A stretch of DNA of 64,000 nt from a bacterium (GTDB lineage: Bacteria > Hydrothermota > Tepidihabitantia > Tepidihabitantales > Tepidihabitantaceae). The position numbers were made by a program, and so were the translations under genes. A model generated the notes under the pieces. That model saw nothing but the letters and a program-made list of their open reading frames with translations, was not told the origin of the DNA and made no database searches. How positions within the stretch are numbered: position 1 is the stretch's first letter; the number at the start of each line of letters is the position of its first letter. This document shows, in pieces, positions 41,908-50,883 of the stretch. The stretch is from positions 44,600 to 108,599 of the forward strand of contig DATJQV010000012.1 of assembly GCA_035505375.1 (NCBI GenBank). The letters are read 5' to 3'.

Positions 41908-44259
41908 GTGAAGAAAGCCACATCCAGGGAGAGAGTGGAGGATCCGATCCATGCTGCTGAAGCGGAGCTTCGCGCGCTCGCACGTGAGATGCGTGAGCTT
42001 GCGGCTGGGAGAGTAGATGCTGATGGGAGGAGTGACAGGTTCGCCGACAGCGCGCGGCAGATGAAGCCTGGCTCTGCTGAGGCAGGCACGACTTTGGAGC
42101 CAGTTGGCCCCATGCACGCAGCTCTCGCCGTTGAGAAGGTGGCGCTGTTAGCGAGTGAAATCGAAAGAATCCTGTGCATCTACAACTCCTTCGACATACT
42201 CGCAACTGTCAGCTTCACCAACATGTACTTCAATCCCGAAAAGGACAAGGAGTTCACACAGGTCGGTTTACAGACCTATGCGGAGTACGTCGCCCTGCTG
42301 TGTCTGAAACGACCGTTCATCCTCAGTCAGAGGAGGTGGGTAGACCCTGAAGATAGTGACCGTATTCAGGAACTCGTCGCGAAGATCTTCAGGCTAGGAC
42401 ACCTGTCTGCGGTGATTGAAATGGCTTCTTCCAGCCCGTCGAGGCGCCCCGGGGCTTACAGCATGTTGCAGCTATCCGCGAGGAACCGTGAGGTGACGGT
42501 CAGAGGAATGGCCTACCCAAGTCACTTGCATGAGGTTATTCGGGGGCTTTTCACGGACTTTGATCGCGTCCTCCTTGACCGGGCTGGATTCACGTCTGAC
42601 GACGCACTTCGTCTTGCCGGTGGCATCGTTGACCTCATGAGACGCAAGCTGCATGCCAGACGCGACGATGCGAGAAATCATCAGGCCCAACTGATGAGAC
42701 TAGTCAAAGCATTCAGAAGAGGTGAATGCACTTCCGACATGACCGATTCCGACGCTCGTCTCATGCGCGAATTGGCTCTGTGCCCGGATCGGAAAATCAG
42801 GAAGCGCACCAAGATGCTCTCTATTGGATACCTCTTCTCTGAATTCGGTGACACGTGGTCATTCACGGCACCTGAGCTTGCGGGCCTGACTGGCCTCCCA
42901 ACTGAGAGAACGGACGCGTTCCTGAGAGGCTTCCGCGTCGAGTTTGGCAGTATACCTGCGGACTTCGTCATGCCTGAGCCGATTCATCCGCTCAGATCAC
43001 GTCCACTCATGTTCCACGAAGACCGGTACATGTCGGTCGCGCCACGTCTGTTGGATTGGGCACTCCGCCCGGCTCTCGAAGAAACTTTGAAGGCCGCGCC
43101 CGACAACACTTGGCATAGATATGAACAGCATAGGCACCGCTATCTCCTTCGGAAGTCGGTTGGACTGATGAAGAGGTCCATGCCGGACGCGGCATTCGGT
43201 CTCAACCTCCAGTACCCGACGAGCGCAACTGGTACCGAAGCTGCCGAGATTGATGCTGTAGGCATCTATGACACGGCGCTTTTCCTCGTTGAAGCCAAAG
43301 GCGGTGTTTTCTCCGACAGGGGACGTTCTGGCCACGGCAGAAGGCTTGCTACTGACATCAAGAGGCTCGTTGGCGATGCGCACGAGCAGGCCCGCCGGGC
43401 ATTGTCCTACGTCGAGTCTAGTGATCGACCTGTATTCCTAGCCGACCGAGGAACCAATCCTGCCCGCGTCGAGGTAGAGAAATCCGCCATGAGAGATGTG
43501 TTCCTCGTTTCACTCACGCTTGAGCCGCTGCCAGAACTGGGGGAACTCGTGGGCGGAGGTCGTGAGGCAGGCTTGTTCCAGCACGGCGGCATACCGTGGG
43601 TAGTTTGCTTGTTCGACTTGATGGTAATGGCCGACATGGTCGAGCATCCATCTCAGCTTCCACACTACATCCGTCAGAGGATTCGGACAGTTCGCGAGAA
43701 TCGCGTGACGGCAGCCGATGAACTCGACTTCTTTGGTATGTATCTGCAGGAAGGACTGTACTTCGAGCCTACTGCCAAGCGCGAGCTACACATTCTGTTG
43801 AACCGCACCACTCAATTCGACGATTACTATCACTACCTAGACGGATACCGAAGGACCCCAACGCCCAAACCCCGACAGCCTATGCCTGAGTGGTTTGAGG
43901 CGTTGTTGACATCACTGGAGCGGTCGAAGCTCCCCGGGAGACTAGACGCTGCGATGCGTCTGCTAGACCTCGGAGGCGAAAACCGGCACCAAGTCGCGGA
44001 GATGTTCAAGGACATGGTTGAGATGCCGCTTGTGGCAGGGAAGCTGGCGTGCCGGCTCCTGCGACTGGAGGGAGACGAAATCAGCGCAATCGCGCTGGCC
44101 CGTGGGAATCGTGCGGACATGATCCAGCGTCGCCTAACAGAAATCTGTGACATTCTCATGCGCCGGGAGCACCTCCGACGCGTACTCGCAGTTGGAGGCG
44201 TCCTCAAGGACAAGTACGAGGCTCAGGCGCTGTTGTGTCTCACACAGGAATTGCCATAG
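41908..44259 (+). CDS. Large protein with central NERD/PD-(D/E)XK nuclease-like domain, putative defence function
   Basis: 783 residues, GTG start 6 nt after the type IIG tail stop. Residues about 60-430 are mainly helical with no recognised family. Residues about 430-540 look like a NERD/restriction-type nuclease: EIDAVGIYDTALFLVEAKGG gives D449 and E462-x-K464, followed by ATDIKRLVGDAHEQARRALSYV, as in many NERD proteins. The C-terminal 240 residues are helical. Its place in an island of R-M remnants, a toxin-antitoxin pair and dinD suggests a role against foreign DNA; this is inference. Confidence 0.66.
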   Translation: MKKATSRERVEDPIHAAEAELRALAREMRELAAGRVDADGRSDRFADSARQMKPGSAEAGTTLEPVGPMHAALAVEKVALLASEIERILCIYNSFDILATVSFTNMYFNPEKDKEFTQVGLQTYAEYVALLCLKRPFILSQRRWVDPEDSDRIQELVAKIFRLGHLSAVIEMASSSPSRRPGAYSMLQLSARNREVTVRGMAYPSHLHEVIRGLFTDFDRVLLDRAGFTSDDALRLAGGIVDLMRRKLHARRDDARNHQAQLMRLVKAFRRGECTSDMTDSDARLMRELALCPDRKIRKRTKMLSIGYLFSEFGDTWSFTAPELAGLTGLPTERTDAFLRGFRVEFGSIPADFVMPEPIHPLRSRPLMFHEDRYMSVAPRLLDWALRPALEETLKAAPDNTWHRYEQHRHRYLLRKSVGLMKRSMPDAAFGLNLQYPTSATGTEAAEIDAVGIYDTALFLVEAKGGVFSDRGRSGHGRRLATDIKRLVGDAHEQARRALSYVESSDRPVFLADRGTNPARVEVEKSAMRDVFLVSLTLEPLPELGELVGGGREAGLFQHGGIPWVVCLFDLMVMADMVEHPSQLPHYIRQRIRTVRENRVTAADELDFFGMYLQEGLYFEPTAKRELHILLNRTTQFDDYYHYLDGYRRTPTPKPRQPMPEWFEALLTSLERSKLPGRLDAAMRLLDLGGENRHQVAEMFKDMVEMPLVAGKLACRLLRLEGDEISAIALARGNRADMIQRRLTEICDILMRREHLRRVLAVGGVLKDKYEAQALLCLTQELP

Positions 44260-44277
44260 TGCTAGAGAGGGCCATGG

Positions 44278-44470
44278 GGGGGAATTCCGGGTACTGCAAA
44301 TGATTATTGACACGGCGAGGGTCGTTGGCTTCGGCCGCCCCTGTCTGACAGCGCATCGTTGCTTGGCCTCCGCGGCCCTGTCCAACAGCGCGTCCATCGT
44401 CCATCGTTGGGACCGGAGCGGCAGGCTGTGAGCCGTAAGCCGATAGCGGACCGGCAGTCACCCGATTCGA
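44278..44470. repeat. Direct repeat, left copy (upstream of dinD)
   Basis: Shares GAATTCCGG (44282), AATGATTATTGACACGGCGA and the 12 bases after it (44299-44330), CATCGTCCATCGTTGG, GAGCCGT and CGGCAGTCACCCGA-like blocks with 45376-45520. Contains short heptamers (CATCGTC, CATCGTT). No gene seen in 44260-44525. Confidence 0.78.
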
Positions 44471-44525
44471 TGCCGGCGGAATTCCTCGTTCATCGTTCCT
44501 TCGTACATCGTTTAGGAGGTAGTCT

Positions 44526-45368
44526 GTGAGTGGCAATGTGATAAGGTCGAATGGCGGGCATGAGTCGCCGTTTGAGCGGATTCGCCGGACGAACGCAGGC
44601 GGGAACGAGTATTGGGAAAGTCGTGACCTGGCTGAGGTCTTGGACTACACCCAGTACCGCAACTTTGAGGCGGTGGTCGCCAAGGCCAAGCTGGCGTGCT
44701 TCAACAGCGGGCACCGGATTGAGGACCATTTTGCCGATGTCAGCAAGATGGTCGACATCGGGAGTGGGGCTCAGCGTGCGATTAAGACGGTACTCCTGTC
44801 TCGCTACGCCTGCTACCTGATAGTCCAGAACGCCGACCCGGCCAAGGACATCGTGGCGCTAGGTCAGACCTATTTCGCCATCCAGACCCGGCGGCAGGAG
44901 ATGGCCGAACTCTCCGGCGAGGAAGAGCGCAGGCTGCTGCTACGAGACGAGATGAAGCTGCACAACGTGAAGCTGGCTGGAGTTGCGAAGAGAGCCGGAG
45001 TAGTCACGTCGCTGGACTACGCCATATTCCAGAATCACGGTTATCAGGGCCTCTACGGCGGGCTCACGGCCCAAGACATCCGCGACAGGAAGAAGCTGGG
45101 CAAAGGCAAGGACATTCTCGACCATATGGGCAGCACCGAATTGGCGGCGAATCTGTTCCGTGCTACGCAAACCGAGGAGAAGCTCAGACGCGACCGCATC
45201 TCAGGCAAAGACGCGGCCTGTCGCACGCACAAAGAGGTCGGAGCGAAGGTCCGCCAGACCATTCGCGACCTTGGCGGAACCATGCCCGAGAACCTGCCTG
45301 CGGCCGAGAACATCAAGAGGGTCGAGTCGCGGAAGCGGAAGGCGCTGCGACGAAAGCCGGATGTCTGA
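44526..45368 (+). CDS. dinD: DNA damage-inducible protein D
   Basis: 280 residues. DinD/BRO-N-like N-terminus (FERIRRTNAGGNEYWESRDLAEVLDYTQYRNFEAVVAKAK), then HFADVSKMVDIGSGAQR, LSRYACYLIVQNADPAKDIVALGQTYFAIQTR and LYGGLTAQDIRDRKKLGKGKDILDHMGSTELAANLFR. In E. coli DinD is SOS-induced and binds RecA. GTG start preceded by GGAGGTAGTCT. No LexA box could be recognised. Flanked by direct repeats, so probably acquired as a unit. Confidence 0.95.
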   Translation: MSGNVIRSNGGHESPFERIRRTNAGGNEYWESRDLAEVLDYTQYRNFEAVVAKAKLACFNSGHRIEDHFADVSKMVDIGSGAQRAIKTVLLSRYACYLIVQNADPAKDIVALGQTYFAIQTRRQEMAELSGEEERRLLLRDEMKLHNVKLAGVAKRAGVVTSLDYAIFQNHGYQGLYGGLTAQDIRDRKKLGKGKDILDHMGSTELAANLFRATQTEEKLRRDRISGKDAACRTHKEVGAKVRQTIRDLGGTMPENLPAAENIKRVESRKRKALRRKPDV

Positions 45369-45375
45369 TGACAGG

Positions 45376-45520
45376 AATTCCGGGGCATGGTGAATGATTA
45401 TTGACACGGCGAGGGTCGTTGGCTCCGGCAGCCCCGACAGTGCGCCCATCGTCCATCGTTGGAATCGGAGCGGTAGGCCATGAGCCGTAGGACCGAGAGC
45501 AGATCGTCAGTCACCCGACC
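45376..45520. repeat. Direct repeat, right copy (downstream of dinD)
   Basis: Partner of 44278-44470; a 32-bp block is identical (45393-45424) and further blocks follow in the same order with deletions. Confidence 0.78.
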
Positions 45521-45530
45521 AACTCATTTC

Positions 45531-45565
45531 AGATTGATGATTCTAGATTGCAGATTGGCGGAGGC
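45531..45565. repeat. Heptamer array upstream of the CPBP gene
   Basis: AGATTGA, TGATTCT, AGATTGC, AGATTGG, CGGAGGC in phase. Confidence 0.8.
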
Positions 45566-45703
45566 GGACTGCAAGCGGATGATGCCGGCGGCAAGGCGGA
45601 CTCATTTCAGTTTGGCGATTCCGGATCTTCGCCTGACGGAGATGGTGATTCCAAGGGTGCGCGGACGCTATCCTGCATCGCTTCATCGAAAGTCGGTGGC
45701 GGA

Positions 45704-46396
45704 TTGACAACCTTTGGGGGCATTGCCCTTCTCGCAACAGCAGTGTGGCTGGCCACGGTTTTCCTCTGGTTCCGTCGCTCGAACGTCGTGCTGATAAGCG
45801 GGCTGGCCGCTATCGGGGTATGTACGCTCATCGCGGTTGCCACCCACAAGGTAGCACCGGCCGAGCTCGGTCTGGCGCTGAGATGGCCCTGGTTGCCGAC
45901 GCTCGGACTCACGCTGGCGTGGCTTGGGCTGATGGTCGCGTGGAGCCCGGTGGCTGACCGGCTGGCAACCCGGTGGTTCAGAGACCAGCCGAACCTGCGG
46001 TCGTTCAGGGTGATCCGCGAATCGCGTCTCAAGCTCGTCGCGGGCATAGTCGTCGCCTGGATACTAGGCGCGGTCCTGGAGGAACTCGTCTTCCGCGGCA
46101 TAGTCCTCAGCGCGGTCCAGGCGTTGCTGCTTCCGTTGCTGGGCAGCGCGGCTGCCGCGGCAATCGGCGTGGCCGCAGCGGCACTCGGTGCCGGGATCAT
46201 CCATCTCTATCAGGGCCCGCGCGCCGCGCTGGTCATTATTCAGCTTTCAGTTCTTTTTGGTCTGCTGTTTGTCGTAAGCCGGCACAACCTCTATACGGTC
46301 ATGGTGTGCCACGGCGCATACGATACGATCGCTTTTGTCCGGTTCGCGAACCGGAAGTCCAGGTACTCACTTTCCGAGACTCCCGCAACGCGATAA
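45704..46396 (+). CDS. CPBP-family intramembrane metalloprotease
   Basis: About 230 residues from the TTG at 45704, where the first membrane helix begins (FGGIALLATAVWLATVFLWF); an upstream TTG at 45548 would add 52 polar residues derived partly from repeats. About six hydrophobic segments. Motif 1 EELVFRG (glutamates, Arg), motif 2 histidine in GAGIIHLYQG, motif 3 histidine in VMVCHGAYD fit CAAX-protease/bacteriocin-processing (Abi) enzymes. Such proteins are often linked to bacteriocin immunity or phage defence; target unknown. Confidence 0.82.
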   Translation: MTTFGGIALLATAVWLATVFLWFRRSNVVLISGLAAIGVCTLIAVATHKVAPAELGLALRWPWLPTLGLTLAWLGLMVAWSPVADRLATRWFRDQPNLRSFRVIRESRLKLVAGIVVAWILGAVLEELVFRGIVLSAVQALLLPLLGSAAAAAIGVAAAALGAGIIHLYQGPRAALVIIQLSVLFGLLFVVSRHNLYTVMVCHGAYDTIAFVRFANRKSRYSLSETPATR

Positions 46397-46819
46397 TGGA
46401 AGGGCGGCAATGCACTGGGGAAGAATGAAGGGAAGAACGAGTGACGGTCACCCTATTTGTGAGCGATGTCGGCGCGGCGGGGAGTCGTTCATCGTTGGTT
46501 CGTATATCGTTGTTCGTTCCAGGGAGGACAGAGGGCAGCGCCGGCAAACGATGCGCTGTCCGACAGTGACCTCAGAGGTCAACGTTGTACGAGTCCGCCA
46601 ACCAACGCGACTGGTCGAGACGATGATGACAGCCAGCAGCTTTCGGCCACTGAGGTTCGCCTAAGTAATGGGCCGCCCGCGTCACCCTCACCATTCCCTC
46701 CCCCTCAAAGGGGAGGGAGTAGAAGGAGGGGTCAGAGAGTTGCATTGTTTATGCGGAGGTCAGTAACAGCTTACGGCCTCGGTCGGATGCGGTGCATGAA
46801 ACTCGCAGGAGCCGTGAGA
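46397..46819. other. Intergenic stretch with mixed repeats
   Basis: No intact gene. Holds a GTGACGGTCACCCTATTT element (46440-46459, similar to the one upstream of the RAYT), TCGTTCATCGTTGG-type heptamers (46483-46515), and a hairpin TCCCTCCCC...GGGGAGGGA (46695-46718). Confidence 0.6.
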
Positions 46820-46912
46820 CGTAAGCCGATGGTCATCCTTGAAGCACTGGAGTATGAGTTGTACGGAATAACGGAAGAGGAAATCAGAATCGTCGAAGGC
46901 GAAGAGAGATGA
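46820..46912 (+). pseudogene. Type IIG C-terminal tail fragment (second copy)
   Basis: ILEALEYELYGITEEEIRIVEGEER followed by a stop, matching the end of type IIG enzymes (compare ALVYELYGLTDRDVGVVE at 41810). No upstream homology. Confidence 0.72.
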
Positions 46913-47084
46913 TAGACAGAGTAATACGGCGATTATCCCTGCCAAACCCCCAGCGGTCCGAGATCGCCGGACGCAGCAAGGAACGATGGATGGACGCAGA
47001 GTGCTGTTTGGCGGCAGGCACGGAATCCGATGTCGCGGTTTCGAAAATCCGTGGCGGCAAATGTCGGTTCGGAAAGGACGCCTC

Positions 47085-47570
47085 ATGCAACGTGTGATAG
47101 CGATGCTGCTGGTTCTTGCGGCTATGGGCTGGGGCACAGCAAGTGCGATGGTCTTCGGTGTCGGACCGATGCTGGGCGAGCCAATGGGGCTGACCGCCCA
47201 GGTCTTCCCCAGCAAAGGGATTGCGCTGGTCGGCGGCGTGGGGTATTCGTGGTGGCAGGACACGTCGACCCAGATCCAGGGCGACCTGATCTTCACCGGC
47301 CACAACCTCACTTCCAACCGCCATGAGGAAGGCGCGATGGCGGCTTACATGGGGCTGGGCGCCCAGGCAAGGCTCTCCGGGGACCCGGGAAACCCGACGG
47401 TCCGGTCGGGCCTCAGGATGCCGCTGGGAATCATCTACATGTTCCCAGGCAATCCGGCGCTCGGGCTCTATCTTGAAGCCGACCCGAGATTCAACCTCGG
47501 GACCGACCAGTACCTCAGTTGTGACGCCGTGTGCGGCTTACGCATCTACTGGGGTAGTGTCGGTGATTGA
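47085..47570 (+). CDS. Small outer-membrane or exported protein, unknown function
   Basis: 161 residues from the ATG at 47085, giving signal peptide MQRVIAMLLVLAAMGWGTASA; an earlier in-frame start adds an unrelated basic stretch. The mature part has alternating hydrophobic strands (MVFGVGPMLGEPMGLTAQVFP, GIALVGGVGYSWWQD, TQIQGDLIFTGHNL, LGLYLEADPRFNLG) compatible with a small beta-barrel. No family recognised. Confidence 0.65.
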   Translation: MQRVIAMLLVLAAMGWGTASAMVFGVGPMLGEPMGLTAQVFPSKGIALVGGVGYSWWQDTSTQIQGDLIFTGHNLTSNRHEEGAMAAYMGLGAQARLSGDPGNPTVRSGLRMPLGIIYMFPGNPALGLYLEADPRFNLGTDQYLSCDAVCGLRIYWGSVGD

Positions 47571-47970
47571 TCGCCTGCCAAAGGGCCAGCTTGTTATCGC
47601 CCACCGGTAATCGACAATCATTACCGTTCGTGAACGCGACTTCCGGGATGAACACCAGACTACGCAAAGGGCACTTGCGACAGTCGCTCACCTGAACACG
47701 GCAAGCCCGGCCTTCGAAGACCCGCACTTCCGAGCGTTGCCAAGGCGCGGCGGGGAGGGCTAACGGCTGACAGCTTACAGCTTGCGGCCCTGGAAGGATA
47801 CGGGCTCAGAAACACGCCGCAGCGGCTTGCCGTGAGCCGTAGGCCGATGGCGGTTTCGGTCGAGGCGATGAAGGCAGCCGACGTTGCCCGGTGACGCAAC
47901 AGACGAAACCTGACGCACGTCCATTCTTTGACACGCCCGCACGGGAATCCTAGAATACCGCCCGCGGCCG
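47571..47970. other. Intergenic stretch with repeats and a promoter
   Basis: No gene. Heptamers GGCTGAC, AGCTTAC, AGCTTGC near 47764-47786, and a GAGCCGTAGGCCGATGGCGG block (about 47832) similar to those in the dinD repeats. A promoter lies at 47928-47956. Confidence 0.6.
47928..47956 (+). promoter_or_regulatory. Promoter of the secreted protein at 48 kb
   Basis: TTGACA (47928-47933), 17-bp spacer, TAGAAT (47951-47956). About 90 nt of leader. Confidence 0.75.
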
Positions 47971-47971
47971 C

Positions 47972-48050
47972 CTCTCCGGGTTGTCGAAGCCGCTTGCACA
48001 TGAGTTGTGCGGGCTTACCGAAGAGGACGCCCGAATCACAGAAGGAGTAA
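47972..48050 (+). pseudogene. Type IIG C-terminal tail fragment (third copy)
   Basis: LSKPLAHELCGLTEEDARITEG reads like a decayed version of the ALVYELYGLTEEEIxIVEG tail. It now forms the leader of the next gene and supplies its GGAG ribosome site. Confidence 0.6.
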
Positions 48051-48051
48051 C

Positions 48052-48648
48052 ATGTACGAAATCCCACGTCGGAAATGCGCAGCGCCCCGTTGCGCGGGGC
48101 TGCTGGTGGCTGCGCTGTTGCTTGTCGCCGCGACCCGAGGCTTCTGTGCCGAGGATATGCAGAAGATTGGTTCCGGCATCACGATTCCCGGAGAGGAACA
48201 AGTCACCGGTGTTGACTGCTACTGCTGGCCCCCCAACCACCCGGATGGCACACCGCAAGAAGACAACATAGAGCCCGGCGGATCCGCCGATGTGCAAATG
48301 CCCCAAGGTACCGAGCTTTGGGTAGGCCTGATTAGCGGCGCTGGGTCGGCATCATGGACCCTCGAGGTATCATCGTTTGCGGCCGCCTGGGAAGACGACG
48401 AGTGGATGACAAACGAGGTCTGGAAAGTCGATTCTCTTACCGACAACCGCATCGCGCCCAACGATAGCGGCCTGCAGTCCTGCGCCAAAGGGTCCGTACC
48501 GGTGTCTATCTACAAGAAGCTCGGGCCGGTGGATGGTACGGATGCCGACGTGCTCCGTGTGAACCTGAACAGCAATCCCTCCGGCAATGCAGGCTTCAGG
48601 ATAATCGTATTCGCGAAGAAGCACGTCGGAGTCAAGACCGGTAGGTGA
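48052..48648 (+). CDS. Secreted protein of unknown function
   Basis: 198 residues from the ATG at 48052, preceded by GAAGGAGTAAC. Signal peptide with hydrophobic core CAGLLVAALLLVAATRGFC. The mature part is acidic, with paired cysteines/tryptophan (VDCYCWPP) and beta-rich segments (ELWVGLISGAGSASWTLEV, VLRVNLNSNPSGNAGFRIIVFA) suggesting an Ig-like or jelly-roll fold. No family recognised. Confidence 0.62.
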   Translation: MYEIPRRKCAAPRCAGLLVAALLLVAATRGFCAEDMQKIGSGITIPGEEQVTGVDCYCWPPNHPDGTPQEDNIEPGGSADVQMPQGTELWVGLISGAGSASWTLEVSSFAAAWEDDEWMTNEVWKVDSLTDNRIAPNDSGLQSCAKGSVPVSIYKKLGPVDGTDADVLRVNLNSNPSGNAGFRIIVFAKKHVGVKTGR

Positions 48649-48762
48649 TGCAGGACACGTCCCCGGTTTGACATCGGCCTGCGGTTCACCTGGGATGGAA
48701 GACATGTCATTATCCGGTCGCTCGCCCTCGGGCGTCACTCCAAGAAGCGTCCCCGATGACGG

Positions 48763-50073
48763 ATGGCGAAGGACCAGCCTGACATGAACCAGGCCCTGCT
48801 TCTGACGCTCATATTCGGGGCCGCCGGCGTCATCGGAACTCTGGTGACCATTTTCGCCTGGATTCTGCCCCGCCGGGCCGAGCTCAGCCGGCAGCAGGAA
48901 CAGCAACTGGTCGAGGGCACAACCCAGCGGGTAGTATCCGCGCTGCAAGTCTATTTGGGTGACCTGCCGAAGTCCTCGAATCCGGAAATCAAGGATCCGT
49001 TCGATGCGGGCCGGAAGCTGATGGCCGAGCACAAATGGGATGCGGCAATCGAGGAGTTCCAGAAGGCCATTGCGCACGCCGAAGGCAGCCAGATAGTCGC
49101 GCTCTGCAACCTTATCGGCAACTGCTACTACTCATCCGGGCGGAACGACGAGGCCCGATCCAGCTACCTGCGGTCGCTCGACCTGGCGCGTCTGTGTAAT
49201 GACCGGGCCGGCGAGGGGAATGCGCTGGGTAACCTCGGGACCATCCATCAACTCAAGGGCGAGCTTGATACGGCGTTGAAGTACCACCAGGACGCCCTGT
49301 TGATTGCCCGGGAAACCGGGAACCGCCATGGCACGGCCCAAGACCTGGGAAATATCGGACTCATCTATCGGGGTCGGGGCGACCTCGATGCGGCGCTGAC
49401 CTCGTTTCAGGAAGCATTGAAGATCCATCAGGAACTTGGCTATCGCCAGGGCGCAGCCAGCCAACTCGGTAACATCGGCCTTATCCATCAGGCTCGGGGG
49501 GACGCCGACGCCGCGCTGAAGTACTACGAAGACGCTCTGAAGCTGTTTCGGGAGATATCGTTTCGCCCGGGCGAGGCGAACATGCTGGGCAACATCGGCC
49601 TGATTCACCACGCCCGGGGCGAACTCGACGCGGCGCGCGTCTATTTCACGGACGTGCTGCGGATTACTCAGGCAATCGGCGACCGGACCAGCGCGGCCAA
49701 GGCCATGTGCAACCTCGGGACCATCTATCAGACGAAGGGCGAACTCGACCGGGCGCTCGAGTACTCTCGGGACGCCTGGAAGATACTGCAAGAAGCCGGC
49801 CTGCGCCATGCCGCGACGAGCGTCCTGGCCAATATCGGGCTCATTTATCAGGACAAGGGCGAGCTTGATACTGCGCTTAAGTACCTGCTGGATGCCCTCA
49901 AGGTCTTCGACGAAATCCAGGCGACACGGGAACAGGCCGAGGTGTTACGCCGTCTCGCCCAACTGCGGGACAAGCTAGGCAGGACAGAGTTCTCAGCCGC
50001 GTGCCTCAAACTCGGCATGCCGCAGACGGACATGGACAAACTCGCGACTCGGCTCGACTCAGTGAGCGTGTGA
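48763..50073 (+). CDS. Membrane-anchored tetratricopeptide-repeat protein
   Basis: 436 residues. One N-terminal transmembrane helix (LLLTLIFGAAGVIGTLVTIFAWIL, about residues 11-34), a short linker, then at least seven 40-residue TPR units of the Nephrocystin/LGN type (GNIGLIHQARGDADAALKYYEDALKLFREI and relatives), residues about 105-415. Such arrays bind partner proteins. No catalytic part. The ATG at 48763 lacks a strong ribosome site; an ATG at 48784 is possible. Confidence 0.88.
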   Translation: MAKDQPDMNQALLLTLIFGAAGVIGTLVTIFAWILPRRAELSRQQEQQLVEGTTQRVVSALQVYLGDLPKSSNPEIKDPFDAGRKLMAEHKWDAAIEEFQKAIAHAEGSQIVALCNLIGNCYYSSGRNDEARSSYLRSLDLARLCNDRAGEGNALGNLGTIHQLKGELDTALKYHQDALLIARETGNRHGTAQDLGNIGLIYRGRGDLDAALTSFQEALKIHQELGYRQGAASQLGNIGLIHQARGDADAALKYYEDALKLFREISFRPGEANMLGNIGLIHHARGELDAARVYFTDVLRITQAIGDRTSAAKAMCNLGTIYQTKGELDRALEYSRDAWKILQEAGLRHAATSVLANIGLIYQDKGELDTALKYLLDALKVFDEIQATREQAEVLRRLAQLRDKLGRTEFSAACLKLGMPQTDMDKLATRLDSVSV

Positions 50074-50119
50074 AACCCGCGCTATCTCATGCATCGTTGG
50101 CTCTCGTCCGGGCTAAGCG

Positions 50120-50145
50120 AGACGGGCGGATCGCCCCGCCCGTCT
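50120..50145. terminator. Bidirectional terminator-like hairpin
   Basis: AGACGGGCG, 8-nt loop, CGCCCGTCT between the convergent TPR and RRM genes. No strong U-run on either side. Confidence 0.6.
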
Positions 50146-50164
50146 GAGTAAAATCCGGCAGTTA

Positions 50165-50491
50165 TTACCAGCGCGTGCCGGTACCGTAGCCGCTGGAGCG
50201 GTCTTGCGAACGCCCGCCGTAACCACCCCGTGCGCCGCCCTCGGTGCGCTCGCGCGCAACGTTGACGGTAAGCGGACGGTTGTCTAGCGAGTGGTTGGTC
50301 AGGGCCGCAATCGCGGCGGTGGCCGCGTCGGCGTTGCTCATCTCCACGAATGCAAATCCCCGGGAACGGTCCGTGAACTTGTCTTTGACTATGCTGACTG
50401 ACGACACTTCGCCATGCGTCGAGAAGAGCTGGCGGAGCTGGTCTTCGGTTGCGCTGAAGGGAAGATTCCCTATGAAAACGCGCGTACCCAT
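50165..50491 (-). CDS. Glycine-rich RNA-recognition-motif protein
   Basis: 108 residues. One RRM with RNP2 (VFIGNLPF) near the start and RNP1 (RGFAFVEM) near residue 45, then a Gly/Arg/Ser tail (GGARGGYGGRSQDRSSGYG). Bacterial members are often cold-induced RNA chaperones. GGAGG lies 7 nt before the ATG. Confidence 0.94.
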   Translation of the reverse strand: MGTRVFIGNLPFSATEDQLRQLFSTHGEVSSVSIVKDKFTDRSRGFAFVEMSNADAATAAIAALTNHSLDNRPLTVNVARERTEGGARGGYGGRSQDRSSGYGTGTRW

Positions 50492-50883
50492 TATAGAACC
50501 TCCGAACTTGTTGTGCTTGGGATCGTTGCGGGATCTAGGAGAGCGGTGAAACGAAGCTCACGAACTCACAGGACCGGAACGGGACACAAGCGGCTATGGG
50601 GCCATGTCTTACAGTACATCGGCAGCGAGGCCACGATGCGACCGGCGTCAGTTATCGGAGCAGGAAAATAACAACTGTCAAGAAGATCTTCGTCAGGATG
50701 GCCCGGAGCAGGACAGCTGACGAAGTGGGCCCGGCGACTAGAGCATGGAGCATACCAAACCGAGCACCCGGCGACCCGAGCGTACAGCTGTCCCACTGAG
50801 AGTCTCGGACTGAACTCAGCCGGCGTCAGCCGTGACCCGGAACGTCAAGGTCTGCGCTGCGGCATGCGGTGCGGATGTCGGCG
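50492..50883. other. Intergenic stretch without recognisable content
   Basis: About 390 bp between the RRM and YbhB genes. A minus-strand TTGACA near 50683 has no convincing -10 at normal spacing. No repeat array seen. Confidence 0.5.

Noticed and set aside
44134..45449. Minus-strand frames in the dinD flanking repeats with shared PTTLAVSIII
   Set aside because: The similarity comes from the DNA direct repeat; no ribosome site and no family.
41908..48650. Prophage
   Set aside because: No structural, integrase, terminase or lysis genes; the content is R-M, toxin-antitoxin and small secreted proteins.
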